This document shows, in pieces, positions 32,601 to 46,619 of a DNA stretch of 64,000 bases. The translations under genes and the position numbers were made by a program. This stretch comes from Rhizaria sp. SCN 62-66 (taxonomy: Eukaryota > Rhizaria, unplaced): assembly GCA_001724265.1 (NCBI GenBank), contig MEDY01000013.1, positions 82,383 to 146,382 of the forward strand, given 5' to 3'. Below the pieces are notes generated by a model. The model was not told the origin of the DNA. It did no database searches and saw only the letters and a list, made by a program, of their open reading frames with translations. Numbering within the stretch: the first letter of the stretch is position 1; each line of letters opens with the position of its first letter.

Positions 32601-35600
32601 AACTGCAGATAAAGCGACCCCAACTACAAAGTCATCCGCGAACAACGCGGCTGAGGCGAATGCTGTGACGCCAGTGAAGACGATGAGAGATGACTGGAGC
32701 AGCACCCTCCGCGGCGGCGCCCGCACGGGCCGTCCCCTCGTCTTCTCCACCAGCAGCAACAACCCGCGTCACGCTTCTTTGACAGCCGCCGCGGCCGAGA
32801 TTGACGACGGTGAAGGCAGAGGCGCGCACCGCGACCGCGCGCTGTTCGCGCGCCCTGTCGACGGCCACGCTGAACCGCGTGCTGGCGGGCTGACGCGCCG
32901 GATATATTTCCACGTCATGCTACTTTTGCGGCGCGACCTCGCCCCTGAGCTGCCGTTGCCGCACGCGTTGTTGGCGATCGAAGGCGACTGGGTGCGGGAC
33001 GCCGGCGCGGCCCCGTTGCTGGGACTCGGGGTGTTTGCCACGCCACCGCGGCCGGCCACTCCTCCGCCCGGCTCAGAGTCCGCGGGCACTTCCCCGGCAG
33101 TGACCGCGGTCCTATCCGACGCAGAGTCTTCAACTGCGGCGACTGAAGCCGCAGATGGAGTGCCGCCAGTAACTCCGCTAGCGCCGGCACGGACTGTCAA
33201 GATGACTCCTGCTGTTGCAGCGCCGTTGCCAAGTTTATCCGAGCTGGCTGGGCTCTCTGCACCATCTGCGTTAACGCTGCTGCCTCTATCTGCGGCGTTG
33301 ACTGTGCTGCCGTACCCGCGCGTTCTCTCATTGCCGCGACTACATCGTGCGCTGTGGGAACTTGCCGATCTATGGACTCTGTCAACGTCGGCAACGGAAT
33401 ATGCACGCTTTCTCACGTCGTTGTACCTCCGTGTGTCTGAGCCCGTCTCCGCCGCAGCAGCTGCATACGCCGAATCATCTCTTGCAGCAGCAGCAGCCAA
33501 TGTCGCCGCGACGACAAACGCAGCAACGACAAACGCGTCCTCAAACGCTTTGTTTGGTAAGCTCAGTAACAACAGTAGCAGCCCAACCGCTGCGACTGAG
33601 CCCGCACAGACGCGCCAATGGCAGTCGCTCACCGCGGCCGAGCTCGCAGGTCTTGAAGCGCATTTAGCGCTGCCGGCGACCGATGCGCTCGCTCTGGCCG
33701 CGCGATACCAGCGCCGCGTCCTGCCAGCGCCGGCCTTCGTCGACTATGCGCGCGCCGTCGCTCCCGACGCGACGATCCCCGTTTCACTTGCCGAAGGCGG
33801 GCTAGACCGCGGGCCCGGACTGCTCTTCCGCGAACGCGTGCGTGACATGCGCGCGCAGCGTGCGGCGCGGGAGCGAGAGGCAGCCGCAGACGCGCTGCGC
33901 AGGCGCAAAGAGCGCCGCGACCGCGAGAGGCGCATGCGCGCGCGTTTGACTGACGCCAAGTCAGAGCTGCGGTCTTCATTGCGGGCGCACGCGCGCGCTC
34001 TAGACAGCGGCAGCGGCCGCGACGGCAATGTCGACGGCAACGAGTTGGAGCAGGACTACGCGGCGCTGCGTGGCACGGGCCGCGGCACGATGGCCCGCCC
34101 CGCGCTGGGCCGCGAAGGACAGCTGTTGCTCACCGGCGGCGGTGGTCAACCCGCGGGGAAAGACGCTTTGAGAGCTTCTAACCGCAGGGTTACAGTGACT
34201 GGAGCTGGACAGGGTGAGGGCGGCCGCGGCGGCGACGCCAGCGCTGCCCCTGCCGACGCCGTTGACCGCGCTAACCACAGCGACAGCGACACAGCCGCTG
34301 CCGCCGCTGCCTCCACAGATGTGACTGTCGGCGATTATGACAACGAGGACGGCACAGCAGCGTCATCATCATCGCTGCGGCGCCGCGCGTTCCGCCAAGC
34401 CCAGCGCGCAGGCCGCACCGGCTCCGCAGGCGGCATGGGAATGGGCGGCCTTGCAGATGCCGCCAGCGCCGCGCCCGTCGACATGTTCGCGATGGCGTCC
34501 CGCCGCGCGCGCGCGCAAAAGGAGCGCGACGTTGCTCTCACACTGTCCTCCGCCGCTGCCGCGGTCGCTGGCGACTCGGCGCCGCCCGGTGAAGACGGGC
34601 TAACAGAGCAACAACGGCGCTTCTTGCGCGGCGGTGCTGACCCAGATAGTGACCCTTCCTCCCCATCTTCGCCCTCGGAAGACGACGGTTCGCTTGCACC
34701 GGCCGAACGCGAACGCCGCCGCGAGCGCCGCCGTGCGAACCGCCGTTTGCTGCGGCGCGCGATGCGTACCGAGGCGCGCGCCGCCGTCCGCAGAGAGCGC
34801 GCTGCTGCTGCTGTGGTCGACGAAGGCTCACGGCGCAAGCGTGCGGTCGAGGACGCGGTCGCCGCGGCATGGCAGGCCGGAGTCGCCGCTGTGGCCGCGT
34901 CAAGAGGCAAAAACAAAGACAGACGCCGCGGCACCGGCAGAGCTTCTTCATCTTCTTCGGAACCCGTTAACTTGGGGGTTATGCTTGCCGCGCCGGCGAC
35001 GACGGGCGTTTTCCGCGATGTTGACGTACGCGTCGACGCAGCAGCACTCGCCCGCGAGCTAGGCCTCGAGTCTCTAGAGGACCTCATGGCGTTGCGCGAC
35101 GCAGTCGACGCTGAGGCCGTGCGGCGCCGTGCCGAGGCCGAAGCCGCGGCGGAGGCGGACGCGGACCGTGAGCGCGCAGACCGCCGCGCGCGCGCGCGTG
35201 CGCTGTTGCAGGAGTTCGCGGAGTCACACCGCGCGGCTACGGGTGGCGCTGCGGGGGTTCCGGCCGCGCTCGCAGCAGCTGCAGAGTCGTCTGACTCTGA
35301 TGGCGGGCGTGGTAAACGCGGCGGGCGCAAAGGGCGCGCCAGAGGCGGCGGCAAGAAGGGCAAGCGTGGCGGCGCCAATGGCAGCGTTGGCGGAAAGGAC
35401 GACGGCGAAAACGAGACTCCTCGTCGACATGGCTGGTTGAGCCCCAAACAAGACCCGACCCGCCGTCGCAAGGGCTACGCCGCCCGTGCCGCCGCTGCCG
35501 AGGCCGCCGCCGCAGCCGCCGCAGCCGCGGCCGCGGGCGCCTTACCGGAGCGTACTGCTGTGGCGTCAGCGCTCACTGCGCCGTCAGCGGAGCAAACGTT

Positions 35601-38600
35601 TACGTTCGGCGATCCCTACGGTGCGCGTGCAGCGCGCGAGTGGAAAGGTGAGCGCAAACGCCGCGCGCGCGCCATGAACGCCATCCAGGCGCAACTGCGT
35701 GCTGCTGCTGGTCAAAGTCTCGATGATGATGATGATGACGAGGACGACGATGAGTCAAAGGCGGGGTATGCGCGGTCTAAAGGCGGCAGGCGTGGTCGCC
35801 GTGGGTCAAAGCCGGGCGCGCCTGCTGATTCTAACAGCGGACCAGTGAGCGACGCTGAAATGATGCGCAGGCTGCACATTCTTACCGGCTTTGACATCGA
35901 GCTCGCATTCGCCGCTCCCATCGACGATTACGACGAACAGCTCGCTCACATTCAGCAGCAAGATAGCACTGCTGATGGCGCTATAGCCTCCAGTGCAACG
36001 CGTCGTGTCGCGCCCTCGTCGCAGCTCCCGTGGCGGCTCCAGCCGGAGCTCGCCGGTGCCGCCGTCATCCGCCGCGGCTCCAACGCCACGCGCAGAGGCG
36101 GCGGTGCAGGCTCTCGCGCCAGTGGCAAAGGTAGCACAGAGGATTTGGAGTGGCTGGAAGCTCTCGCCCGCGGCTGGCGGCCAGAGGACGCTGCGGCGGA
36201 TGTTGACGGCAGCGCGTGGGCCGCGGCGGTTGAGTCTGCGGCCGCAGATGCTGTGGGCGGCGGGCGACGGTGGACGCCGCGCGCGCTCGCAGCGCACTTG
36301 CGCTCTGTGTTCACGATCCCCAAACCCAGCAGTGACGGCACTGCAGTCGGTATTGAATCTGTCAATAACAGCGATGGACGCAATGGCAGAATTGCTGTGG
36401 GCGCTGGTGGTAACATCGACGACCTGCTTTTTGGTGATGGTAAGGCCAGCAATGACGGCAGCAGCGCTGCTGGAGAGGGTGGCATCGAGAGCTCGGAGTC
36501 TGTTGCTTTGAAGCGGAGCTCAATGGTTCGCAACGACCCTCTGCTGCGCGAGCTTGCCAGTGGTCTCGGCGTCAACGCTGTCACCACGGGCTACAGCAGT
36601 ACAAAATCACTAGGCGGCGCTCGCACCAACGGCGAAGGTGACGACGACGACGATGGGCCTGAGCTAGAAGGCGACTTCCTCCTCGCGCGCTCTGCGGCCC
36701 AACGCGCTGCCGCCCGACGTGACCGTGAACTCTTCACCGCTGTTGTCGGCGACAGCGAACTGCGCGCGCTTTTAGCGCAAGTGCTGCAGGATGAACTGCA
36801 GCCGCAGTTGCTTGATGCGCCAATGATGGCCGCCTCCGCGACTGGCCATCCGCGCCACGCGCTCGGTGATGCAGACGCTGCCGCTGCGGACGGCGATGCA
36901 AGCGCCGCTGCTGGCGAGGCTGCGGTCGCGGTTGACGGCGACGGTGGCGACTTGACCGGCAACGGTGGCGCTCATAGCGGCGGCGCGCGCGGTCGGCGTC
37001 GGCGTGCGTTGGCAGCGATGCGTCCACCCGGCGTCTCTGAGGAAGCATGGGAGGCATCGCTTGAGCAGTTGCTGTTCCTGCTCGAGGCCGCTGGCGCAGT
37101 CGAGCGCGACCCGAAGCACAAGGGCTCTCTGCGCGCGCGAGACGGCGATGACGCTCTCGCCGCGACACTGCGCGCGGTGCTCGGTGGCTCCGAAGACGGT
37201 GATAACCACGACGGCGACGAGAGCGACGACACAGCGATCCGCCGCCTGCTCTCTCTGGGCGACGGCAGCGATGACGAAGACGCCGTCGCTGCCGCTGCCG
37301 AGGGTGTGTTGCGCGGCGAAGGCGTCGAGGACCCCACAGTGCAGCTCGCCGTTGCTCTTGCGGCGGGACGCGGCGGGCGCGCAGTTGCGCTGCCGTTTTT
37401 TTCGCCGGACGCCGTTGTCGCGCTGATGAAGCTCGAGGGCGCCAGTCGTGCGACGGAAGACGACGCTGCCAACGCGCATCTCGCTGCAGCGCGCCACCGC
37501 ATCTTGCGCTCTGTTGCTGCCGACGGAGCCACCGCAGCGGCGACAGCGCGTGCTTCAGTCGCGGACGGCTCCCCTGTTCAGTCCACGCAGCCGCCTCTTA
37601 TGAAGCGCGGCTCGATCGCAGCTGCGTCTGCGTTTGTGCTTAGCAATGACTCGTCCCAATCGCAAGCTGCGCTCAGCTTGTCCCGCCGCGCCTCCATCGC
37701 CATGCTCGATAGCATCGCCCACAGTGAGGCCGATGAAGCCTACCCCGCAACGCACTACGCCAGCGGCTTCTTTACCACGCCACCGCGCGGAACCTGTGCC
37801 ACAGGTGTTGATTCACCGTCACTGGCGACGCCACTTGGCTTTGCTGACGGCGCGCGGATGAAGACGTCTGTGGTTCCTGTGCGTGATAAGCGTGGTCGCG
37901 TCGTCGCGACTGTCGGCAAAGCTGCTGTCGCGCGTCGCCTGCTCGGCACGGTTGACTGGGCCGCCGCTTCCCCCGCAGACACAGCCGCGGTGGCACTCGG
38001 CAAGCGTGCGCGCGCGACGATTCCGGCCGTGACTCTGGCCCGCGCTGCACTGCAAGACGTGCGTGCCGCCGAAGCGGCGGGGCCCGAAAAGCCTGCCGAC
38101 ACCGCGCGCAAACTGCTCACTCCGTGGCGCGGTGCAGGCATGCACCGCGCACCCGCGGCAATTGTCCCCGGTCGCGTCCCGCTCGACGGCGTCCGTGAGG
38201 CGCTACACGCCCGCGGCGGCGCCTCTGCGCTTGCCGCAGTCGCGGCCGCCGCCGTGGAGGAGCATCTGCTGCAGTCCAACTGCGTCAACCCGCCGCTTGC
38301 GTCCGGCAACGGCGGCGGCGGCGGCGGCGGCAGCGGCAACGACGCGCTCGTGAGCCTCGCCACCGGCGCGCCGCGTGCGATGGCTGTCTCCGCCGTTGCG
38401 CAGACGTCGAGCGCCGCCGCGCGGATCACCGCCGCGGTGCGCGACTACCGCCGACAGTGGCGCCAGTCCGCCGCCGAGGAAGCGTGGCGCGCGCGGCGGG
38501 CCCGCGCGGCCGCGATCCGCCGCCGTCGCTCGCGCGCGCGCCGGGAAGCTGGGCTGCTGTGGGAGCCCAAGGAGGCGTATCCGCCGCTATGGAAGCCGCG

Positions 38601-40872
38601 CACGCAGAACCAGCATGCGCCAACACCGGGGCAGCTTGTCGAGGCGCAGATTATGCTCGAAGCGATCACGGTCGCGCGCACACTGGCCGGACTGCGGCGC
38701 GCTGCGGCGGCGCGTGCGGCGGCGCGGAGGCGCGAGCGCGTAGCCGCGGCGGGCGGGCTGCTCTCTCCGTCGGGCTCACAGGCGCTGCTGCTGCCCGCTT
38801 CAGTCGGTGACTTTGCGTCGAGCCGGCGTGCGAGCGTGTTTATGACGCCGTCACCGCCGCTGCCGCATCAACTTGGCTTGCCGCTGTCGCCAGTCGCCGC
38901 AAGCGAGAGCACGTCATCGCCGCAACGGTCGCTGCAGTACCGGCACGCGCGTTCGCCATCTGCCTCTGGTGACGCGGCCCTGTCACCCTCCCACGCTGCT
39001 GGCGCAATTACGGGCCCCGGGCAACGCAGGCACGCGCGTACGCTGTCCGCGTTTGGTGGTGACGCACCGATTCCGCAGCTTCCTGCTTCGCTATCACTCT
39101 CGGCGGCGCCGGCTCACGACGCCGCTAACGCTGAAACTACCGTCACCGCTTTACCTGCTGCTGCGGCGTCGGCACAGGAGCCTCGCGTTCTTGGCCCTGC
39201 GCTGCGCGCTGTGTTATTGGCCGCGCTCAAAGCTGCACATGGCGCAGATGTTGTGCTGCCTGGTGAAACAGTTGCTGCACCAGCGCCTGTGACTGCCGAG
39301 GTCGTTGCCGCTGCTCCCGATTCTGATGCTGCTGTCGAGAGTGTTCACCCTTCTAATGCTTCTACTGCAGCGCCGGAGCCGGTGCGCGATGGCGGTGGCG
39401 GCGATGGCGACACCGATGACGACGATAACTTCAAAGACACTATCGATGCGGAGTCCGGTGATGATCACATGCGGTTTTTTGCGTCTGTGCGACTGACACG
39501 CACGACTGATGATGCTAAAGACCCTGCTGATCCGTTTCTCGCGAATGCCGGTGCGTGTGGTCTTGACGAGCCCACTGGTGAGGCTGCAGACGGTCTGAAC
39601 GAGTTGGGCACTGACGATGCCGAAGCGACCACTGACTCAAACGACAAAACGGATAATGGCGCCGCTCAATCCGCTGAAACCACGGAGACAGCTGCCGAGC
39701 GCCTGCGCGCTCGCGTCCCCGCTACGGGCGTTGTCGTGAGCACGCTTGAAGACCTCGACGCGGTCGACGCAAGTTTCACCGCCGCTGCGCTGCAGACGCT
39801 CGCAAAGCCGGCTGTGTATCTCGCCGCGCCAACGACAGCGCCGGGCCTTGTCTCCGCAGGACCTGGCGAGCGCATGCGCATCTACTCGAACGTTGGGCCT
39901 CAGTTCCGTCGTCCGCCCAGTGCCGGCGCCGCTTTGCGTGGGGAGAGTGCGGCTGCGATCGACGCTGCTGTCGCGCGTGCTCAGCAACAGCTTGCGACGC
40001 CGTTATGCAATCCAGCTGTTGCGGCGGCTGCGGATGTAACAACGAGCGGTGGCGGTGCGCTGTACCGCGCTCCCACAGCCCGCGTCTTGCCAGTGATGTT
40101 TACCCCAATCCGCCAACGCACGGCACGTGCTATTGACGTCGCCGCAGAAGATGTCAAGTCGCAGCCTGACCCAGACGCACCGCGCTACATGCGTCCCGTG
40201 TCGCACCGCGAGCAGCGTGCTCCGCTGTCAACCACTACGGCCGCGACCGCAGCGCTGTTGACACTGGTCACGTCCGCGCCAGTGCGCGCTGACGCTCTCG
40301 CAGACCCACGCGCACCATCGCGGTCGCGCCGCGGTGACGCTAGCCCTCTGGTGTTTGTGGGCGGCGCCTCCGTACGCTTGGCGAACTACAGTGGCGGCAG
40401 CAATGCCGGTAGCGGCGCAGTGCAGACTGGTTTTTCAATGGGTCCCGCAGCGTCCCCGCGTGGAGCACAGTGGCCAGAGCTTATCGCGACGACTGCTGGC
40501 GCCGTAGTCACCACAATGCGCGCCCACGAACCGCGCACTCGCATCCCTGTCACAACTGGTCTTGCCTCGGGCGGGCGCACGGCTGCAGCGTCGGCGGCAC
40601 GTGTTTCTGGCGCGAGTCGCACCGTCGACGTGCTGGCCGCTGCGCTTGTGCAGCGTGCCGACGGCAGTGAAGACCCGCACGCAGCCGCGGTTGCGGCAGA
40701 CGCGGCTGGAACCGGAATCCTGTCCGGAGACACGTTGGGTGCAGCGGTGGCAGTGCGTGAGGGCGGCATTACTTCGCTTTCGTCAGGGAGTGTGACCGCG
40801 CGCATGGCGGTGTTAAGCAATAAGCAGCGATATGTGCTCACGTCAAAGCCTTTGAACAAATTTACAGAATGA
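29699..40872 (+). CDS. Very large low-complexity charged protein of unknown function, one in-frame UAG
   Basis: Exon 1 is 29699-32230 and exon 2 is 32350-40872; the 119-nt intron begins GTACGT and ends ATAG. The product is 3684 residues ending in TGA. The ATG at 29699 (MSHDPGSKQGSGLLPP) is the first Met in frame after the AT-rich promoter. A TAG at 31403 is codon 569 and the frame continues directly into ARRRARRHQAQWELRQRL-type sequence. No domain was recognised. Visible features are Ala/Ser-rich disorder, acidic Asp/Asn runs, and several long Arg/Glu/Ala helices (for example RAAREREAAADALRRRKE and REWKGERKRRARAMN). A conserved-looking segment, LLWEPKEAYPPLWKPRTQ, lies near the Arg-rich stretch about two thirds along. 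A scaffold or cytoskeletal role is possible but not shown. Confidence 0.8.
31403..31405 (+). other. In-frame TAG (sense) codon, giant protein gene
   Basis: TAG at codon 569, context GRDMRASLD-TAG-SAAARRRARR. It splits what would otherwise be a 568-codon ORF and a continuation of 275 codons in the same frame up to the splice donor at 32231. The 184 bases after it are highly GC-rich and code Arg/Ala helix, unlike an intron. Confidence 0.85.
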
Positions 40873-41138
40873 TTAGCAACAATGTGTCATGGATGGGACC
40901 GAAAGGTGGAGTCGCTTTGGACACGAGCATCAAGTTTAAAACGATTTTTTCAAACCTCGTCTCTACCAATGATGAGATCAAATGTGTAGATCGTATGTAT
41001 TACTATAGTAGGTTAAAATGTGTTGACATAACATAAAGCATTGTGTCTGTGTGTGAACATAGCGACAAAATAAAATATCAAATGACTTTACCTCAAACAT
41101 GCATCGCAGCATAGTGCCGGACGTAAATGCGGGAACCA

Positions 41139-44100
41139 TTACATGAACTTCATCATCAGTGACCCGACAATAGAGTCTAGCGGTGTAGCGACCTCATCAA
41201 GTTTGCCATCAGTGTAATGAACAAGCGTCAATGGCACATTAAGTGATTCTACCAAGAAAACGCCTTGCTTGACACCGTGCACCCAAGTCCCAGACATCTT
41301 CCTGCCAGCCTCGCTGAACCATTGCGTCCCGTGTCCGTGCCTAAGTCCGTCAAGCATCTCGACCTTGTACGACGTGCGACCGCCCGCGCTCCACTGCGTC
41401 TTTGTTGGGCACGTGCGTAGTGCCCTGTACGCGCCGTACTCTGCTGTGTAGGCCGATAGTAGCCCATTCCGAGACTTGATCCTCACTTCTTTCTCCCAGC
41501 AAATCCTTGCGTTCTCACGCGCTTCACGCTGGTCATAACAATCTTGCTCGCGGGCAGCTTGCGCAGACAACTTGTTAGCCTTTGCCTGGAGCTTCGCCGC
41601 GCGTTTCAACGCTTCACGCTCACGCGGAATATCCTCAGCACAAGTGCGGAACGGCCATGGGAATGAAGTGTCAGTGTCGCGGTCGCGGTCAACAATGGAG
41701 CTGTAGAGTTGTTGTTGCCTGCAAACTTCAGCGAATGAACTCCTCTCAATTGGAAATATCCGACGCATCAAAGTGAATGCAAGTGATGCGTACTTGGGAT
41801 CCGTGTATCGATCGTTCTCGGCAGCGAGCAGGATGCGATGAAGGTCAGTCAAACCCTTGGCGTTTAGTTGTTGAGCTAACACCGAAGGCTTCGTGGGCCC
41901 TGCAAAGTCAGCCCCGCTGCCATTTGCAGCGCCGGGAATAGCTGCTGGCTCCGCAAAAACATCAGTTCCTTCATCGCGAGCAACCACGCTGTCGCACAAG
42001 CCGTCGACATCAAAGACGGAGGCATCAGAGGAGTCACAAGCTTCACCCTTCGCAGCAGATGCCACCTTATTTTCGTCATCATCCTCTGCAACACGCTCAT
42101 TGGCATCAGTAACGTTTGCAGCGCAATTATTATTTGTGGGAATACCACGCGCATCAGCCGTCATCGTGTCAGTAGCAGCGGTAATGTCCGTGGTGGCAGC
42201 ATCATTTTCAGCAACAGCAGCCATAGCACCTGTATCAGCACCTGCCAATGTGGCATCAACGGCACTAGCAGAGGCATCGGAAAACTCTGTATCCGCATTC
42301 GCCGCGGCAGCGGCGGATGCAGGGGCGCTATTGGTGATCACAGTGACATCAACGACACTCTTGGTGGTGTCCTCAATAGTTTCCGTAGTGGTCTCATCTG
42401 CATTTGCATCTGCGTCAGCGAGATGCCTGGCGGCATCAGATGCAGTGGTGCTATTAGCTGCCGCGGCAACAGTGAGAGGCTTCGTACCGTCGTCGGCGAC
42501 TTTCACGGCAGTGCTGGCCGTGGTTTTGGTAACAGTCTCTTCAGGTGTCCACAACGCGGAATAGTGTTCAAACATCTGTTCCGCCTCAGCCGCAGCATGC
42601 GTGCAGAGGTCTCGGATTGTCTGCTGTGACATTTCAAAACCAAGCAATAGGATGTCATGCAACAGCACAATTAGGCTGTCTAAGTCCCACGCAGGCGGGT
42701 CGGCCTGCGAGGCTCCCAGTGCCCACAACATGCCTGGCAAGGTCTCGAGTAAAAGGTACATATCCTTAGCGCCAGTATAAGCCAGCTCGTGCTTGATCTG
42801 AGATGATAGGCCCTGGGACATCGTGCCTAGAGACAGAATCACCCTCTCTTCGTGAGCGAGCGACTTCGCTTGGTCAGCTAGTACAAGGTTCTTTGTCGGA
42901 ATAGTACCTACCTTAAGGCTATCATTAAACTTCCGATACAGGTTCAAGTAGAGCATCCGAATCGCAGCGAACTCGCGCGCGTTGAGACATGGGACAAAAC
43001 GGATTCGGTACCACAGACGCAGTCGTGCCATGAAACACGCGTCTATCGCTGCATTACTGCGCAAAGACGCGCTAGACACGGCTTCGAGTGGCATCCATTC
43101 TAAAACGGCTTTGTCAGATGCATCTAACTCTGCCTGTGAGCCGACAGGATACGGTGGAGTCGAGATATTCAACCACGCGTAAGATATAGAATTAATCAAA
43201 GGTTTTGTTAGTGCAGCAATGCTTTTGGGTATGGCAATCTTGTGGGAAAAGCCGTAATGATCCGAGTATTCAGCTTGCAGAGCGACTTCACGTGCAAGCA
43301 CACGACCAAGATCATCCAGAAAAGCATCGAGAGGCCTTCCACCGTCGAAAACTCCGGTGGATACGCCACCACTTATCACACTCATCACTTTGAAAAATTT
43401 CTCACCGAGATAAGTATGCGCCCCGGTCGCGGATAGCAGCACACCAAGCAGAGCATGCTCAAGAAGCGGGTGTGTCACCAGCGCCAATGCCATCTCCAAG
43501 ATCTCTTGGTGAAACGTGCGCTCGGCATCCGTCATTGCACGCTTGCCAAACCGCTTTGTGACCCACGTCTCTGTTGCTAGTTGGAAGCCCGGGATGCGAT
43601 TCAGGACATTTGCAAATGTGGGAACCTGACGCATGTTCTGAGAAGTTCGCTTATCGCGGCGACACGCCATCATGAACGGAGGAACCCTCAGCGCCAGCGC
43701 AACATTCGCGATGCGCCACTCCGTTGTCAGCGAACGCACAGGCTCACGAAATAGCCGCGCCAAACCCCATGGGTCACTGCGGTAGAAGGAAGAAAGCACC
43801 AGTTGGCCGAGATATGAGTCAGAACCCAGAGCTTCAAGGTCTGCAAAAGAAAGTTTGGAACAAGTGGGGTTACGACCAGAATATAACCACATCGTATCAA
43901 ACGGGTTCAAGTCAATACCTTTCCTGGTGATGTAAAGACTTTCTTTACTGTTTTTCTTTGTCGGAAGTAACGGCATATGAACACCAAACAACGCGCGCCG
44001 CGTCGTCTCTGAGTCACCGTCAAGCTCACAGTGCACATCCTCAGGTGCGTAGACTGAACACGTACGCGGCAATAGTTCTTTGTGCATGTCAGCAGAAATG

Positions 44101-46619
44101 TTCTTGTCTGCGAGGATAAGCATATTAGGATCGGTTGCCATAATCTGGAGCAGATTCGCAAGCGTCATGGAGTTGAAAGGATCCTCGAGACTTGCGCTGC
44201 ACGAAGTTAAAATCTTGCTGAGGACACGTTCATGGCGCTGTTTGCTGAAAAATGATGTCAGTACACTCTTGAGTGTCTGAGTCCGCGAGAACTCAAACAC
44301 GGAAAGTGGGAGATCTTCAAGCAACAGCATGAGCTCATTGTGAGAGTGAGAAGCCAGAAGTGCATCGTCTTGGGACACACCAATCATTTCAAGGGCTTCA
44401 CGTAACGATTTTGCGGGCAATGGACACGCATCCTCGGACCGATAGTATGGAATAGATAGCCGAACGCGCGTAATAAGCGCAGGTAACGTGCGCACCGTGG
44501 TACCAGCGCCCGCGGGCAAGCCAGGAGTGAGGGGCCAATGGCCTTCGAAATCTGTGTGTGCCATGACGAAGCGTTGCAGTGCATGCCAGTGCGCAAAACA
44601 CGCGTCGACACCGACCTGGTCTGTGACTGCAAGCGCACGCAAACGATACCAGAAACGCACCAATGCGAGCACAAGTGCTGGTTCAGTCGCCTGGCAGAGC
44701 TCAGATGCGCGATCGCCCCGAGGCAGCGGAGGCAGCGGCGGCAGCAGCATAGCCCGCGCTAAGCTTCCGAGCGTTGGCAGCGTGCTGAAGCAGTCGTGGG
44801 CCTCGGGGGCAACCGCGTCACTGCCGGGGTCACTGACCGCTGCGCGGGCGCCTGGGTCGGTGACGTCGGTCGCGGCATTGCTGATCTTCTCCTTGCTCAC
44901 ACAGCGGAACGGCTTAACAGTGGTGTGGTAACGTAACTCGTCAAACGACGTCACGCCACCGCTGCCAATAACCGGGTACGAGCGTCCCATAATAATCGGG
45001 AGACGGGACCTGTTAATCGCTGAAAGCAATACGGCCATACTGTTAAGCAGCTTCTCGATGTCAGCTGTCGTGAACCCACCGGCATCCTTTGAGAAAAGTT
45101 GATACAAGCACCGGCGCACAGTGCGCATAGCGAGCGTTGACGGCGCGCAGTCGTTTTGCCAATCAAGATCAGCGGCAAACAGCGTGCGCAACATCGGGTG
45201 GATCGCTAAGTTGAGCGCTGTGACGGCTTTCATCAAGAACTCCTGGCGCTGCCGCAGAGGAGACCACGGTCCGGTCGTCGGTGTATCAGGCCCACACTGG
45301 TACCTTGCGTCAGCAAGTGCGAGCAGCAGCGGGCCCGCGCGCGCGGCAAGCGTAGGGTCTGCAAGCCCCGTGGGCCAGGGGAGAGAGAACTGCACCATTG
45401 CATCGGGGTTGAGACTCGAGTATGTTGAATCAGCAGCATCGCCGCCGAGGAGTTCGACATCGTGGAGGCTTGAACGCTCACGCACCGCGCTTGGCGGCCG
45501 TAGAACATGAAGCGCGGAGGAGGCGTACCTGATGGCAACAATAACGGGCCACGTACGCGAGTCACACAGTTCAGCGAGAAAAATACCTCTTTCTGCCATT
45601 AAAAATTTGTCAGCAATGCGCATGCTGCGCTTGTGCATCGCAATAAGAGTGGGAACGACCGGCTCGGTGTAGTTCAGAAGAGTTGAAGGCGCGTCCATGC
45701 CTGTGGCCGAGAAACTGGTGCTGTTAGGAGCTTTACCACTCGCAATATCGGCACAGACACCCGGGCTCGGAGTGCTGAGGTCCTTCTCATCGCTTTCCCT
45801 GGACGGCTCAGCGCAGGCCGTTGCGAGCGACGACGCCGACGATGACGACGACGATGAGGCTAACGCTGTGGTCGCGTGGTGAGCAGTTTCGGCCTACAAA
45901 GACTTGGTTGCAGGCTCGGGCTTCTTTGGATCAAAGGTAGGGAAGGAGTCGACTGAGAGGCCGACTGCAAACTGTCCAGTTGATCCGTTAAAGCAGCCAA
46001 TGTAAGGCGGTAGGTCAGCTGTCGCACGCGTTAGCGCAGATATCACGGCAAATGCCCGGTGGTCGCTAATCTTGCCAAATTGATGAACTTCATTCAAGGC
46101 CTCAGCAAGAAGAAGCGAGTCAGACGCGTTCTCACTATACTTGTAAGGAGTACTCCTTCCGCCGCCGCTCCGGCCACCTGAGTCGCGGACGTTCGTCTTG
46201 TCATTAACCGCCGCCAATACAGCTGTAAATGGACTGTATAATGACTTGAAATTCGGCAGCGTGGTCGTAATTTCACCTTCATCCGCCACTTCGATCGTGT
46301 TATCGCCCCATCGGTGGTAGCGCGGCTGCAGTAGAGGCGCCGGGTTCGCACCAGGGTTGATCTTAACAAGAGGTTCGTTCAACATCGGCTTAGCTTTGAT
46401 TGCCGCAGAGTCTGGCCATTGGGGCGCAGCAAGTGGAGACGCGATGTCGACTCCCGTGCTTGAGTAGAGGACTGCGAACTCAGCGTCGTAGTTCGGTTCA
46501 ACTTCTGACGAAGACACGCTCTTGGAAAGTCGTTGGGCCGCAGTGTTCGACGCAGATTCGGCGGCCAAGAGCTTCTGCTCTTCAGCGCGAGCAGTGGCGA
46601 TGTCACTGAAGTTCGGCAT
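41139..46619 (-). CDS. Large protein with internally repeated modules and MORN-like C-terminus, one in-frame UAG
   Basis: From ATG 46619 (MPNFSDIATARAEEQK) to TAA 41139, 1826 residues in one exon, with TAG at codon 242 (45894-45896). An in-frame TGA lies upstream of the ATG. A conventional reading would start a separate ORF at the Met of MDAPSTLLNYTEPV (45698), leaving a 241-residue ORF upstream in the same frame. Two related modules are visible: one has ALVRFWYRLRAL and later LMLLLEDLPLSVFEF; the other has ARLRLWYRIRFV and later MYLLLETLPGMLWAL. A Thr/Ala/Asp-rich linker follows. Near the end, YKVEMLDGLRHGHGTQWF and GTWVHGVKQGVF resemble MORN repeats, which are membrane- or cytoskeleton-associated in many protists. 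No enzyme domain was recognised; function unknown. Confidence 0.8.
45894..45896 (-). other. In-frame TAG (sense) codon, MORN-like gene
   Basis: TAG at codon 242, context PEPATKSL-TAG-AETAHHATTA. The reading frame runs uninterrupted from 46619 through this TAG to 41139. The 195 bases between it and the next Met code Ser/Ala-rich sequence with the usual GC-rich third positions. Confidence 0.85.
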
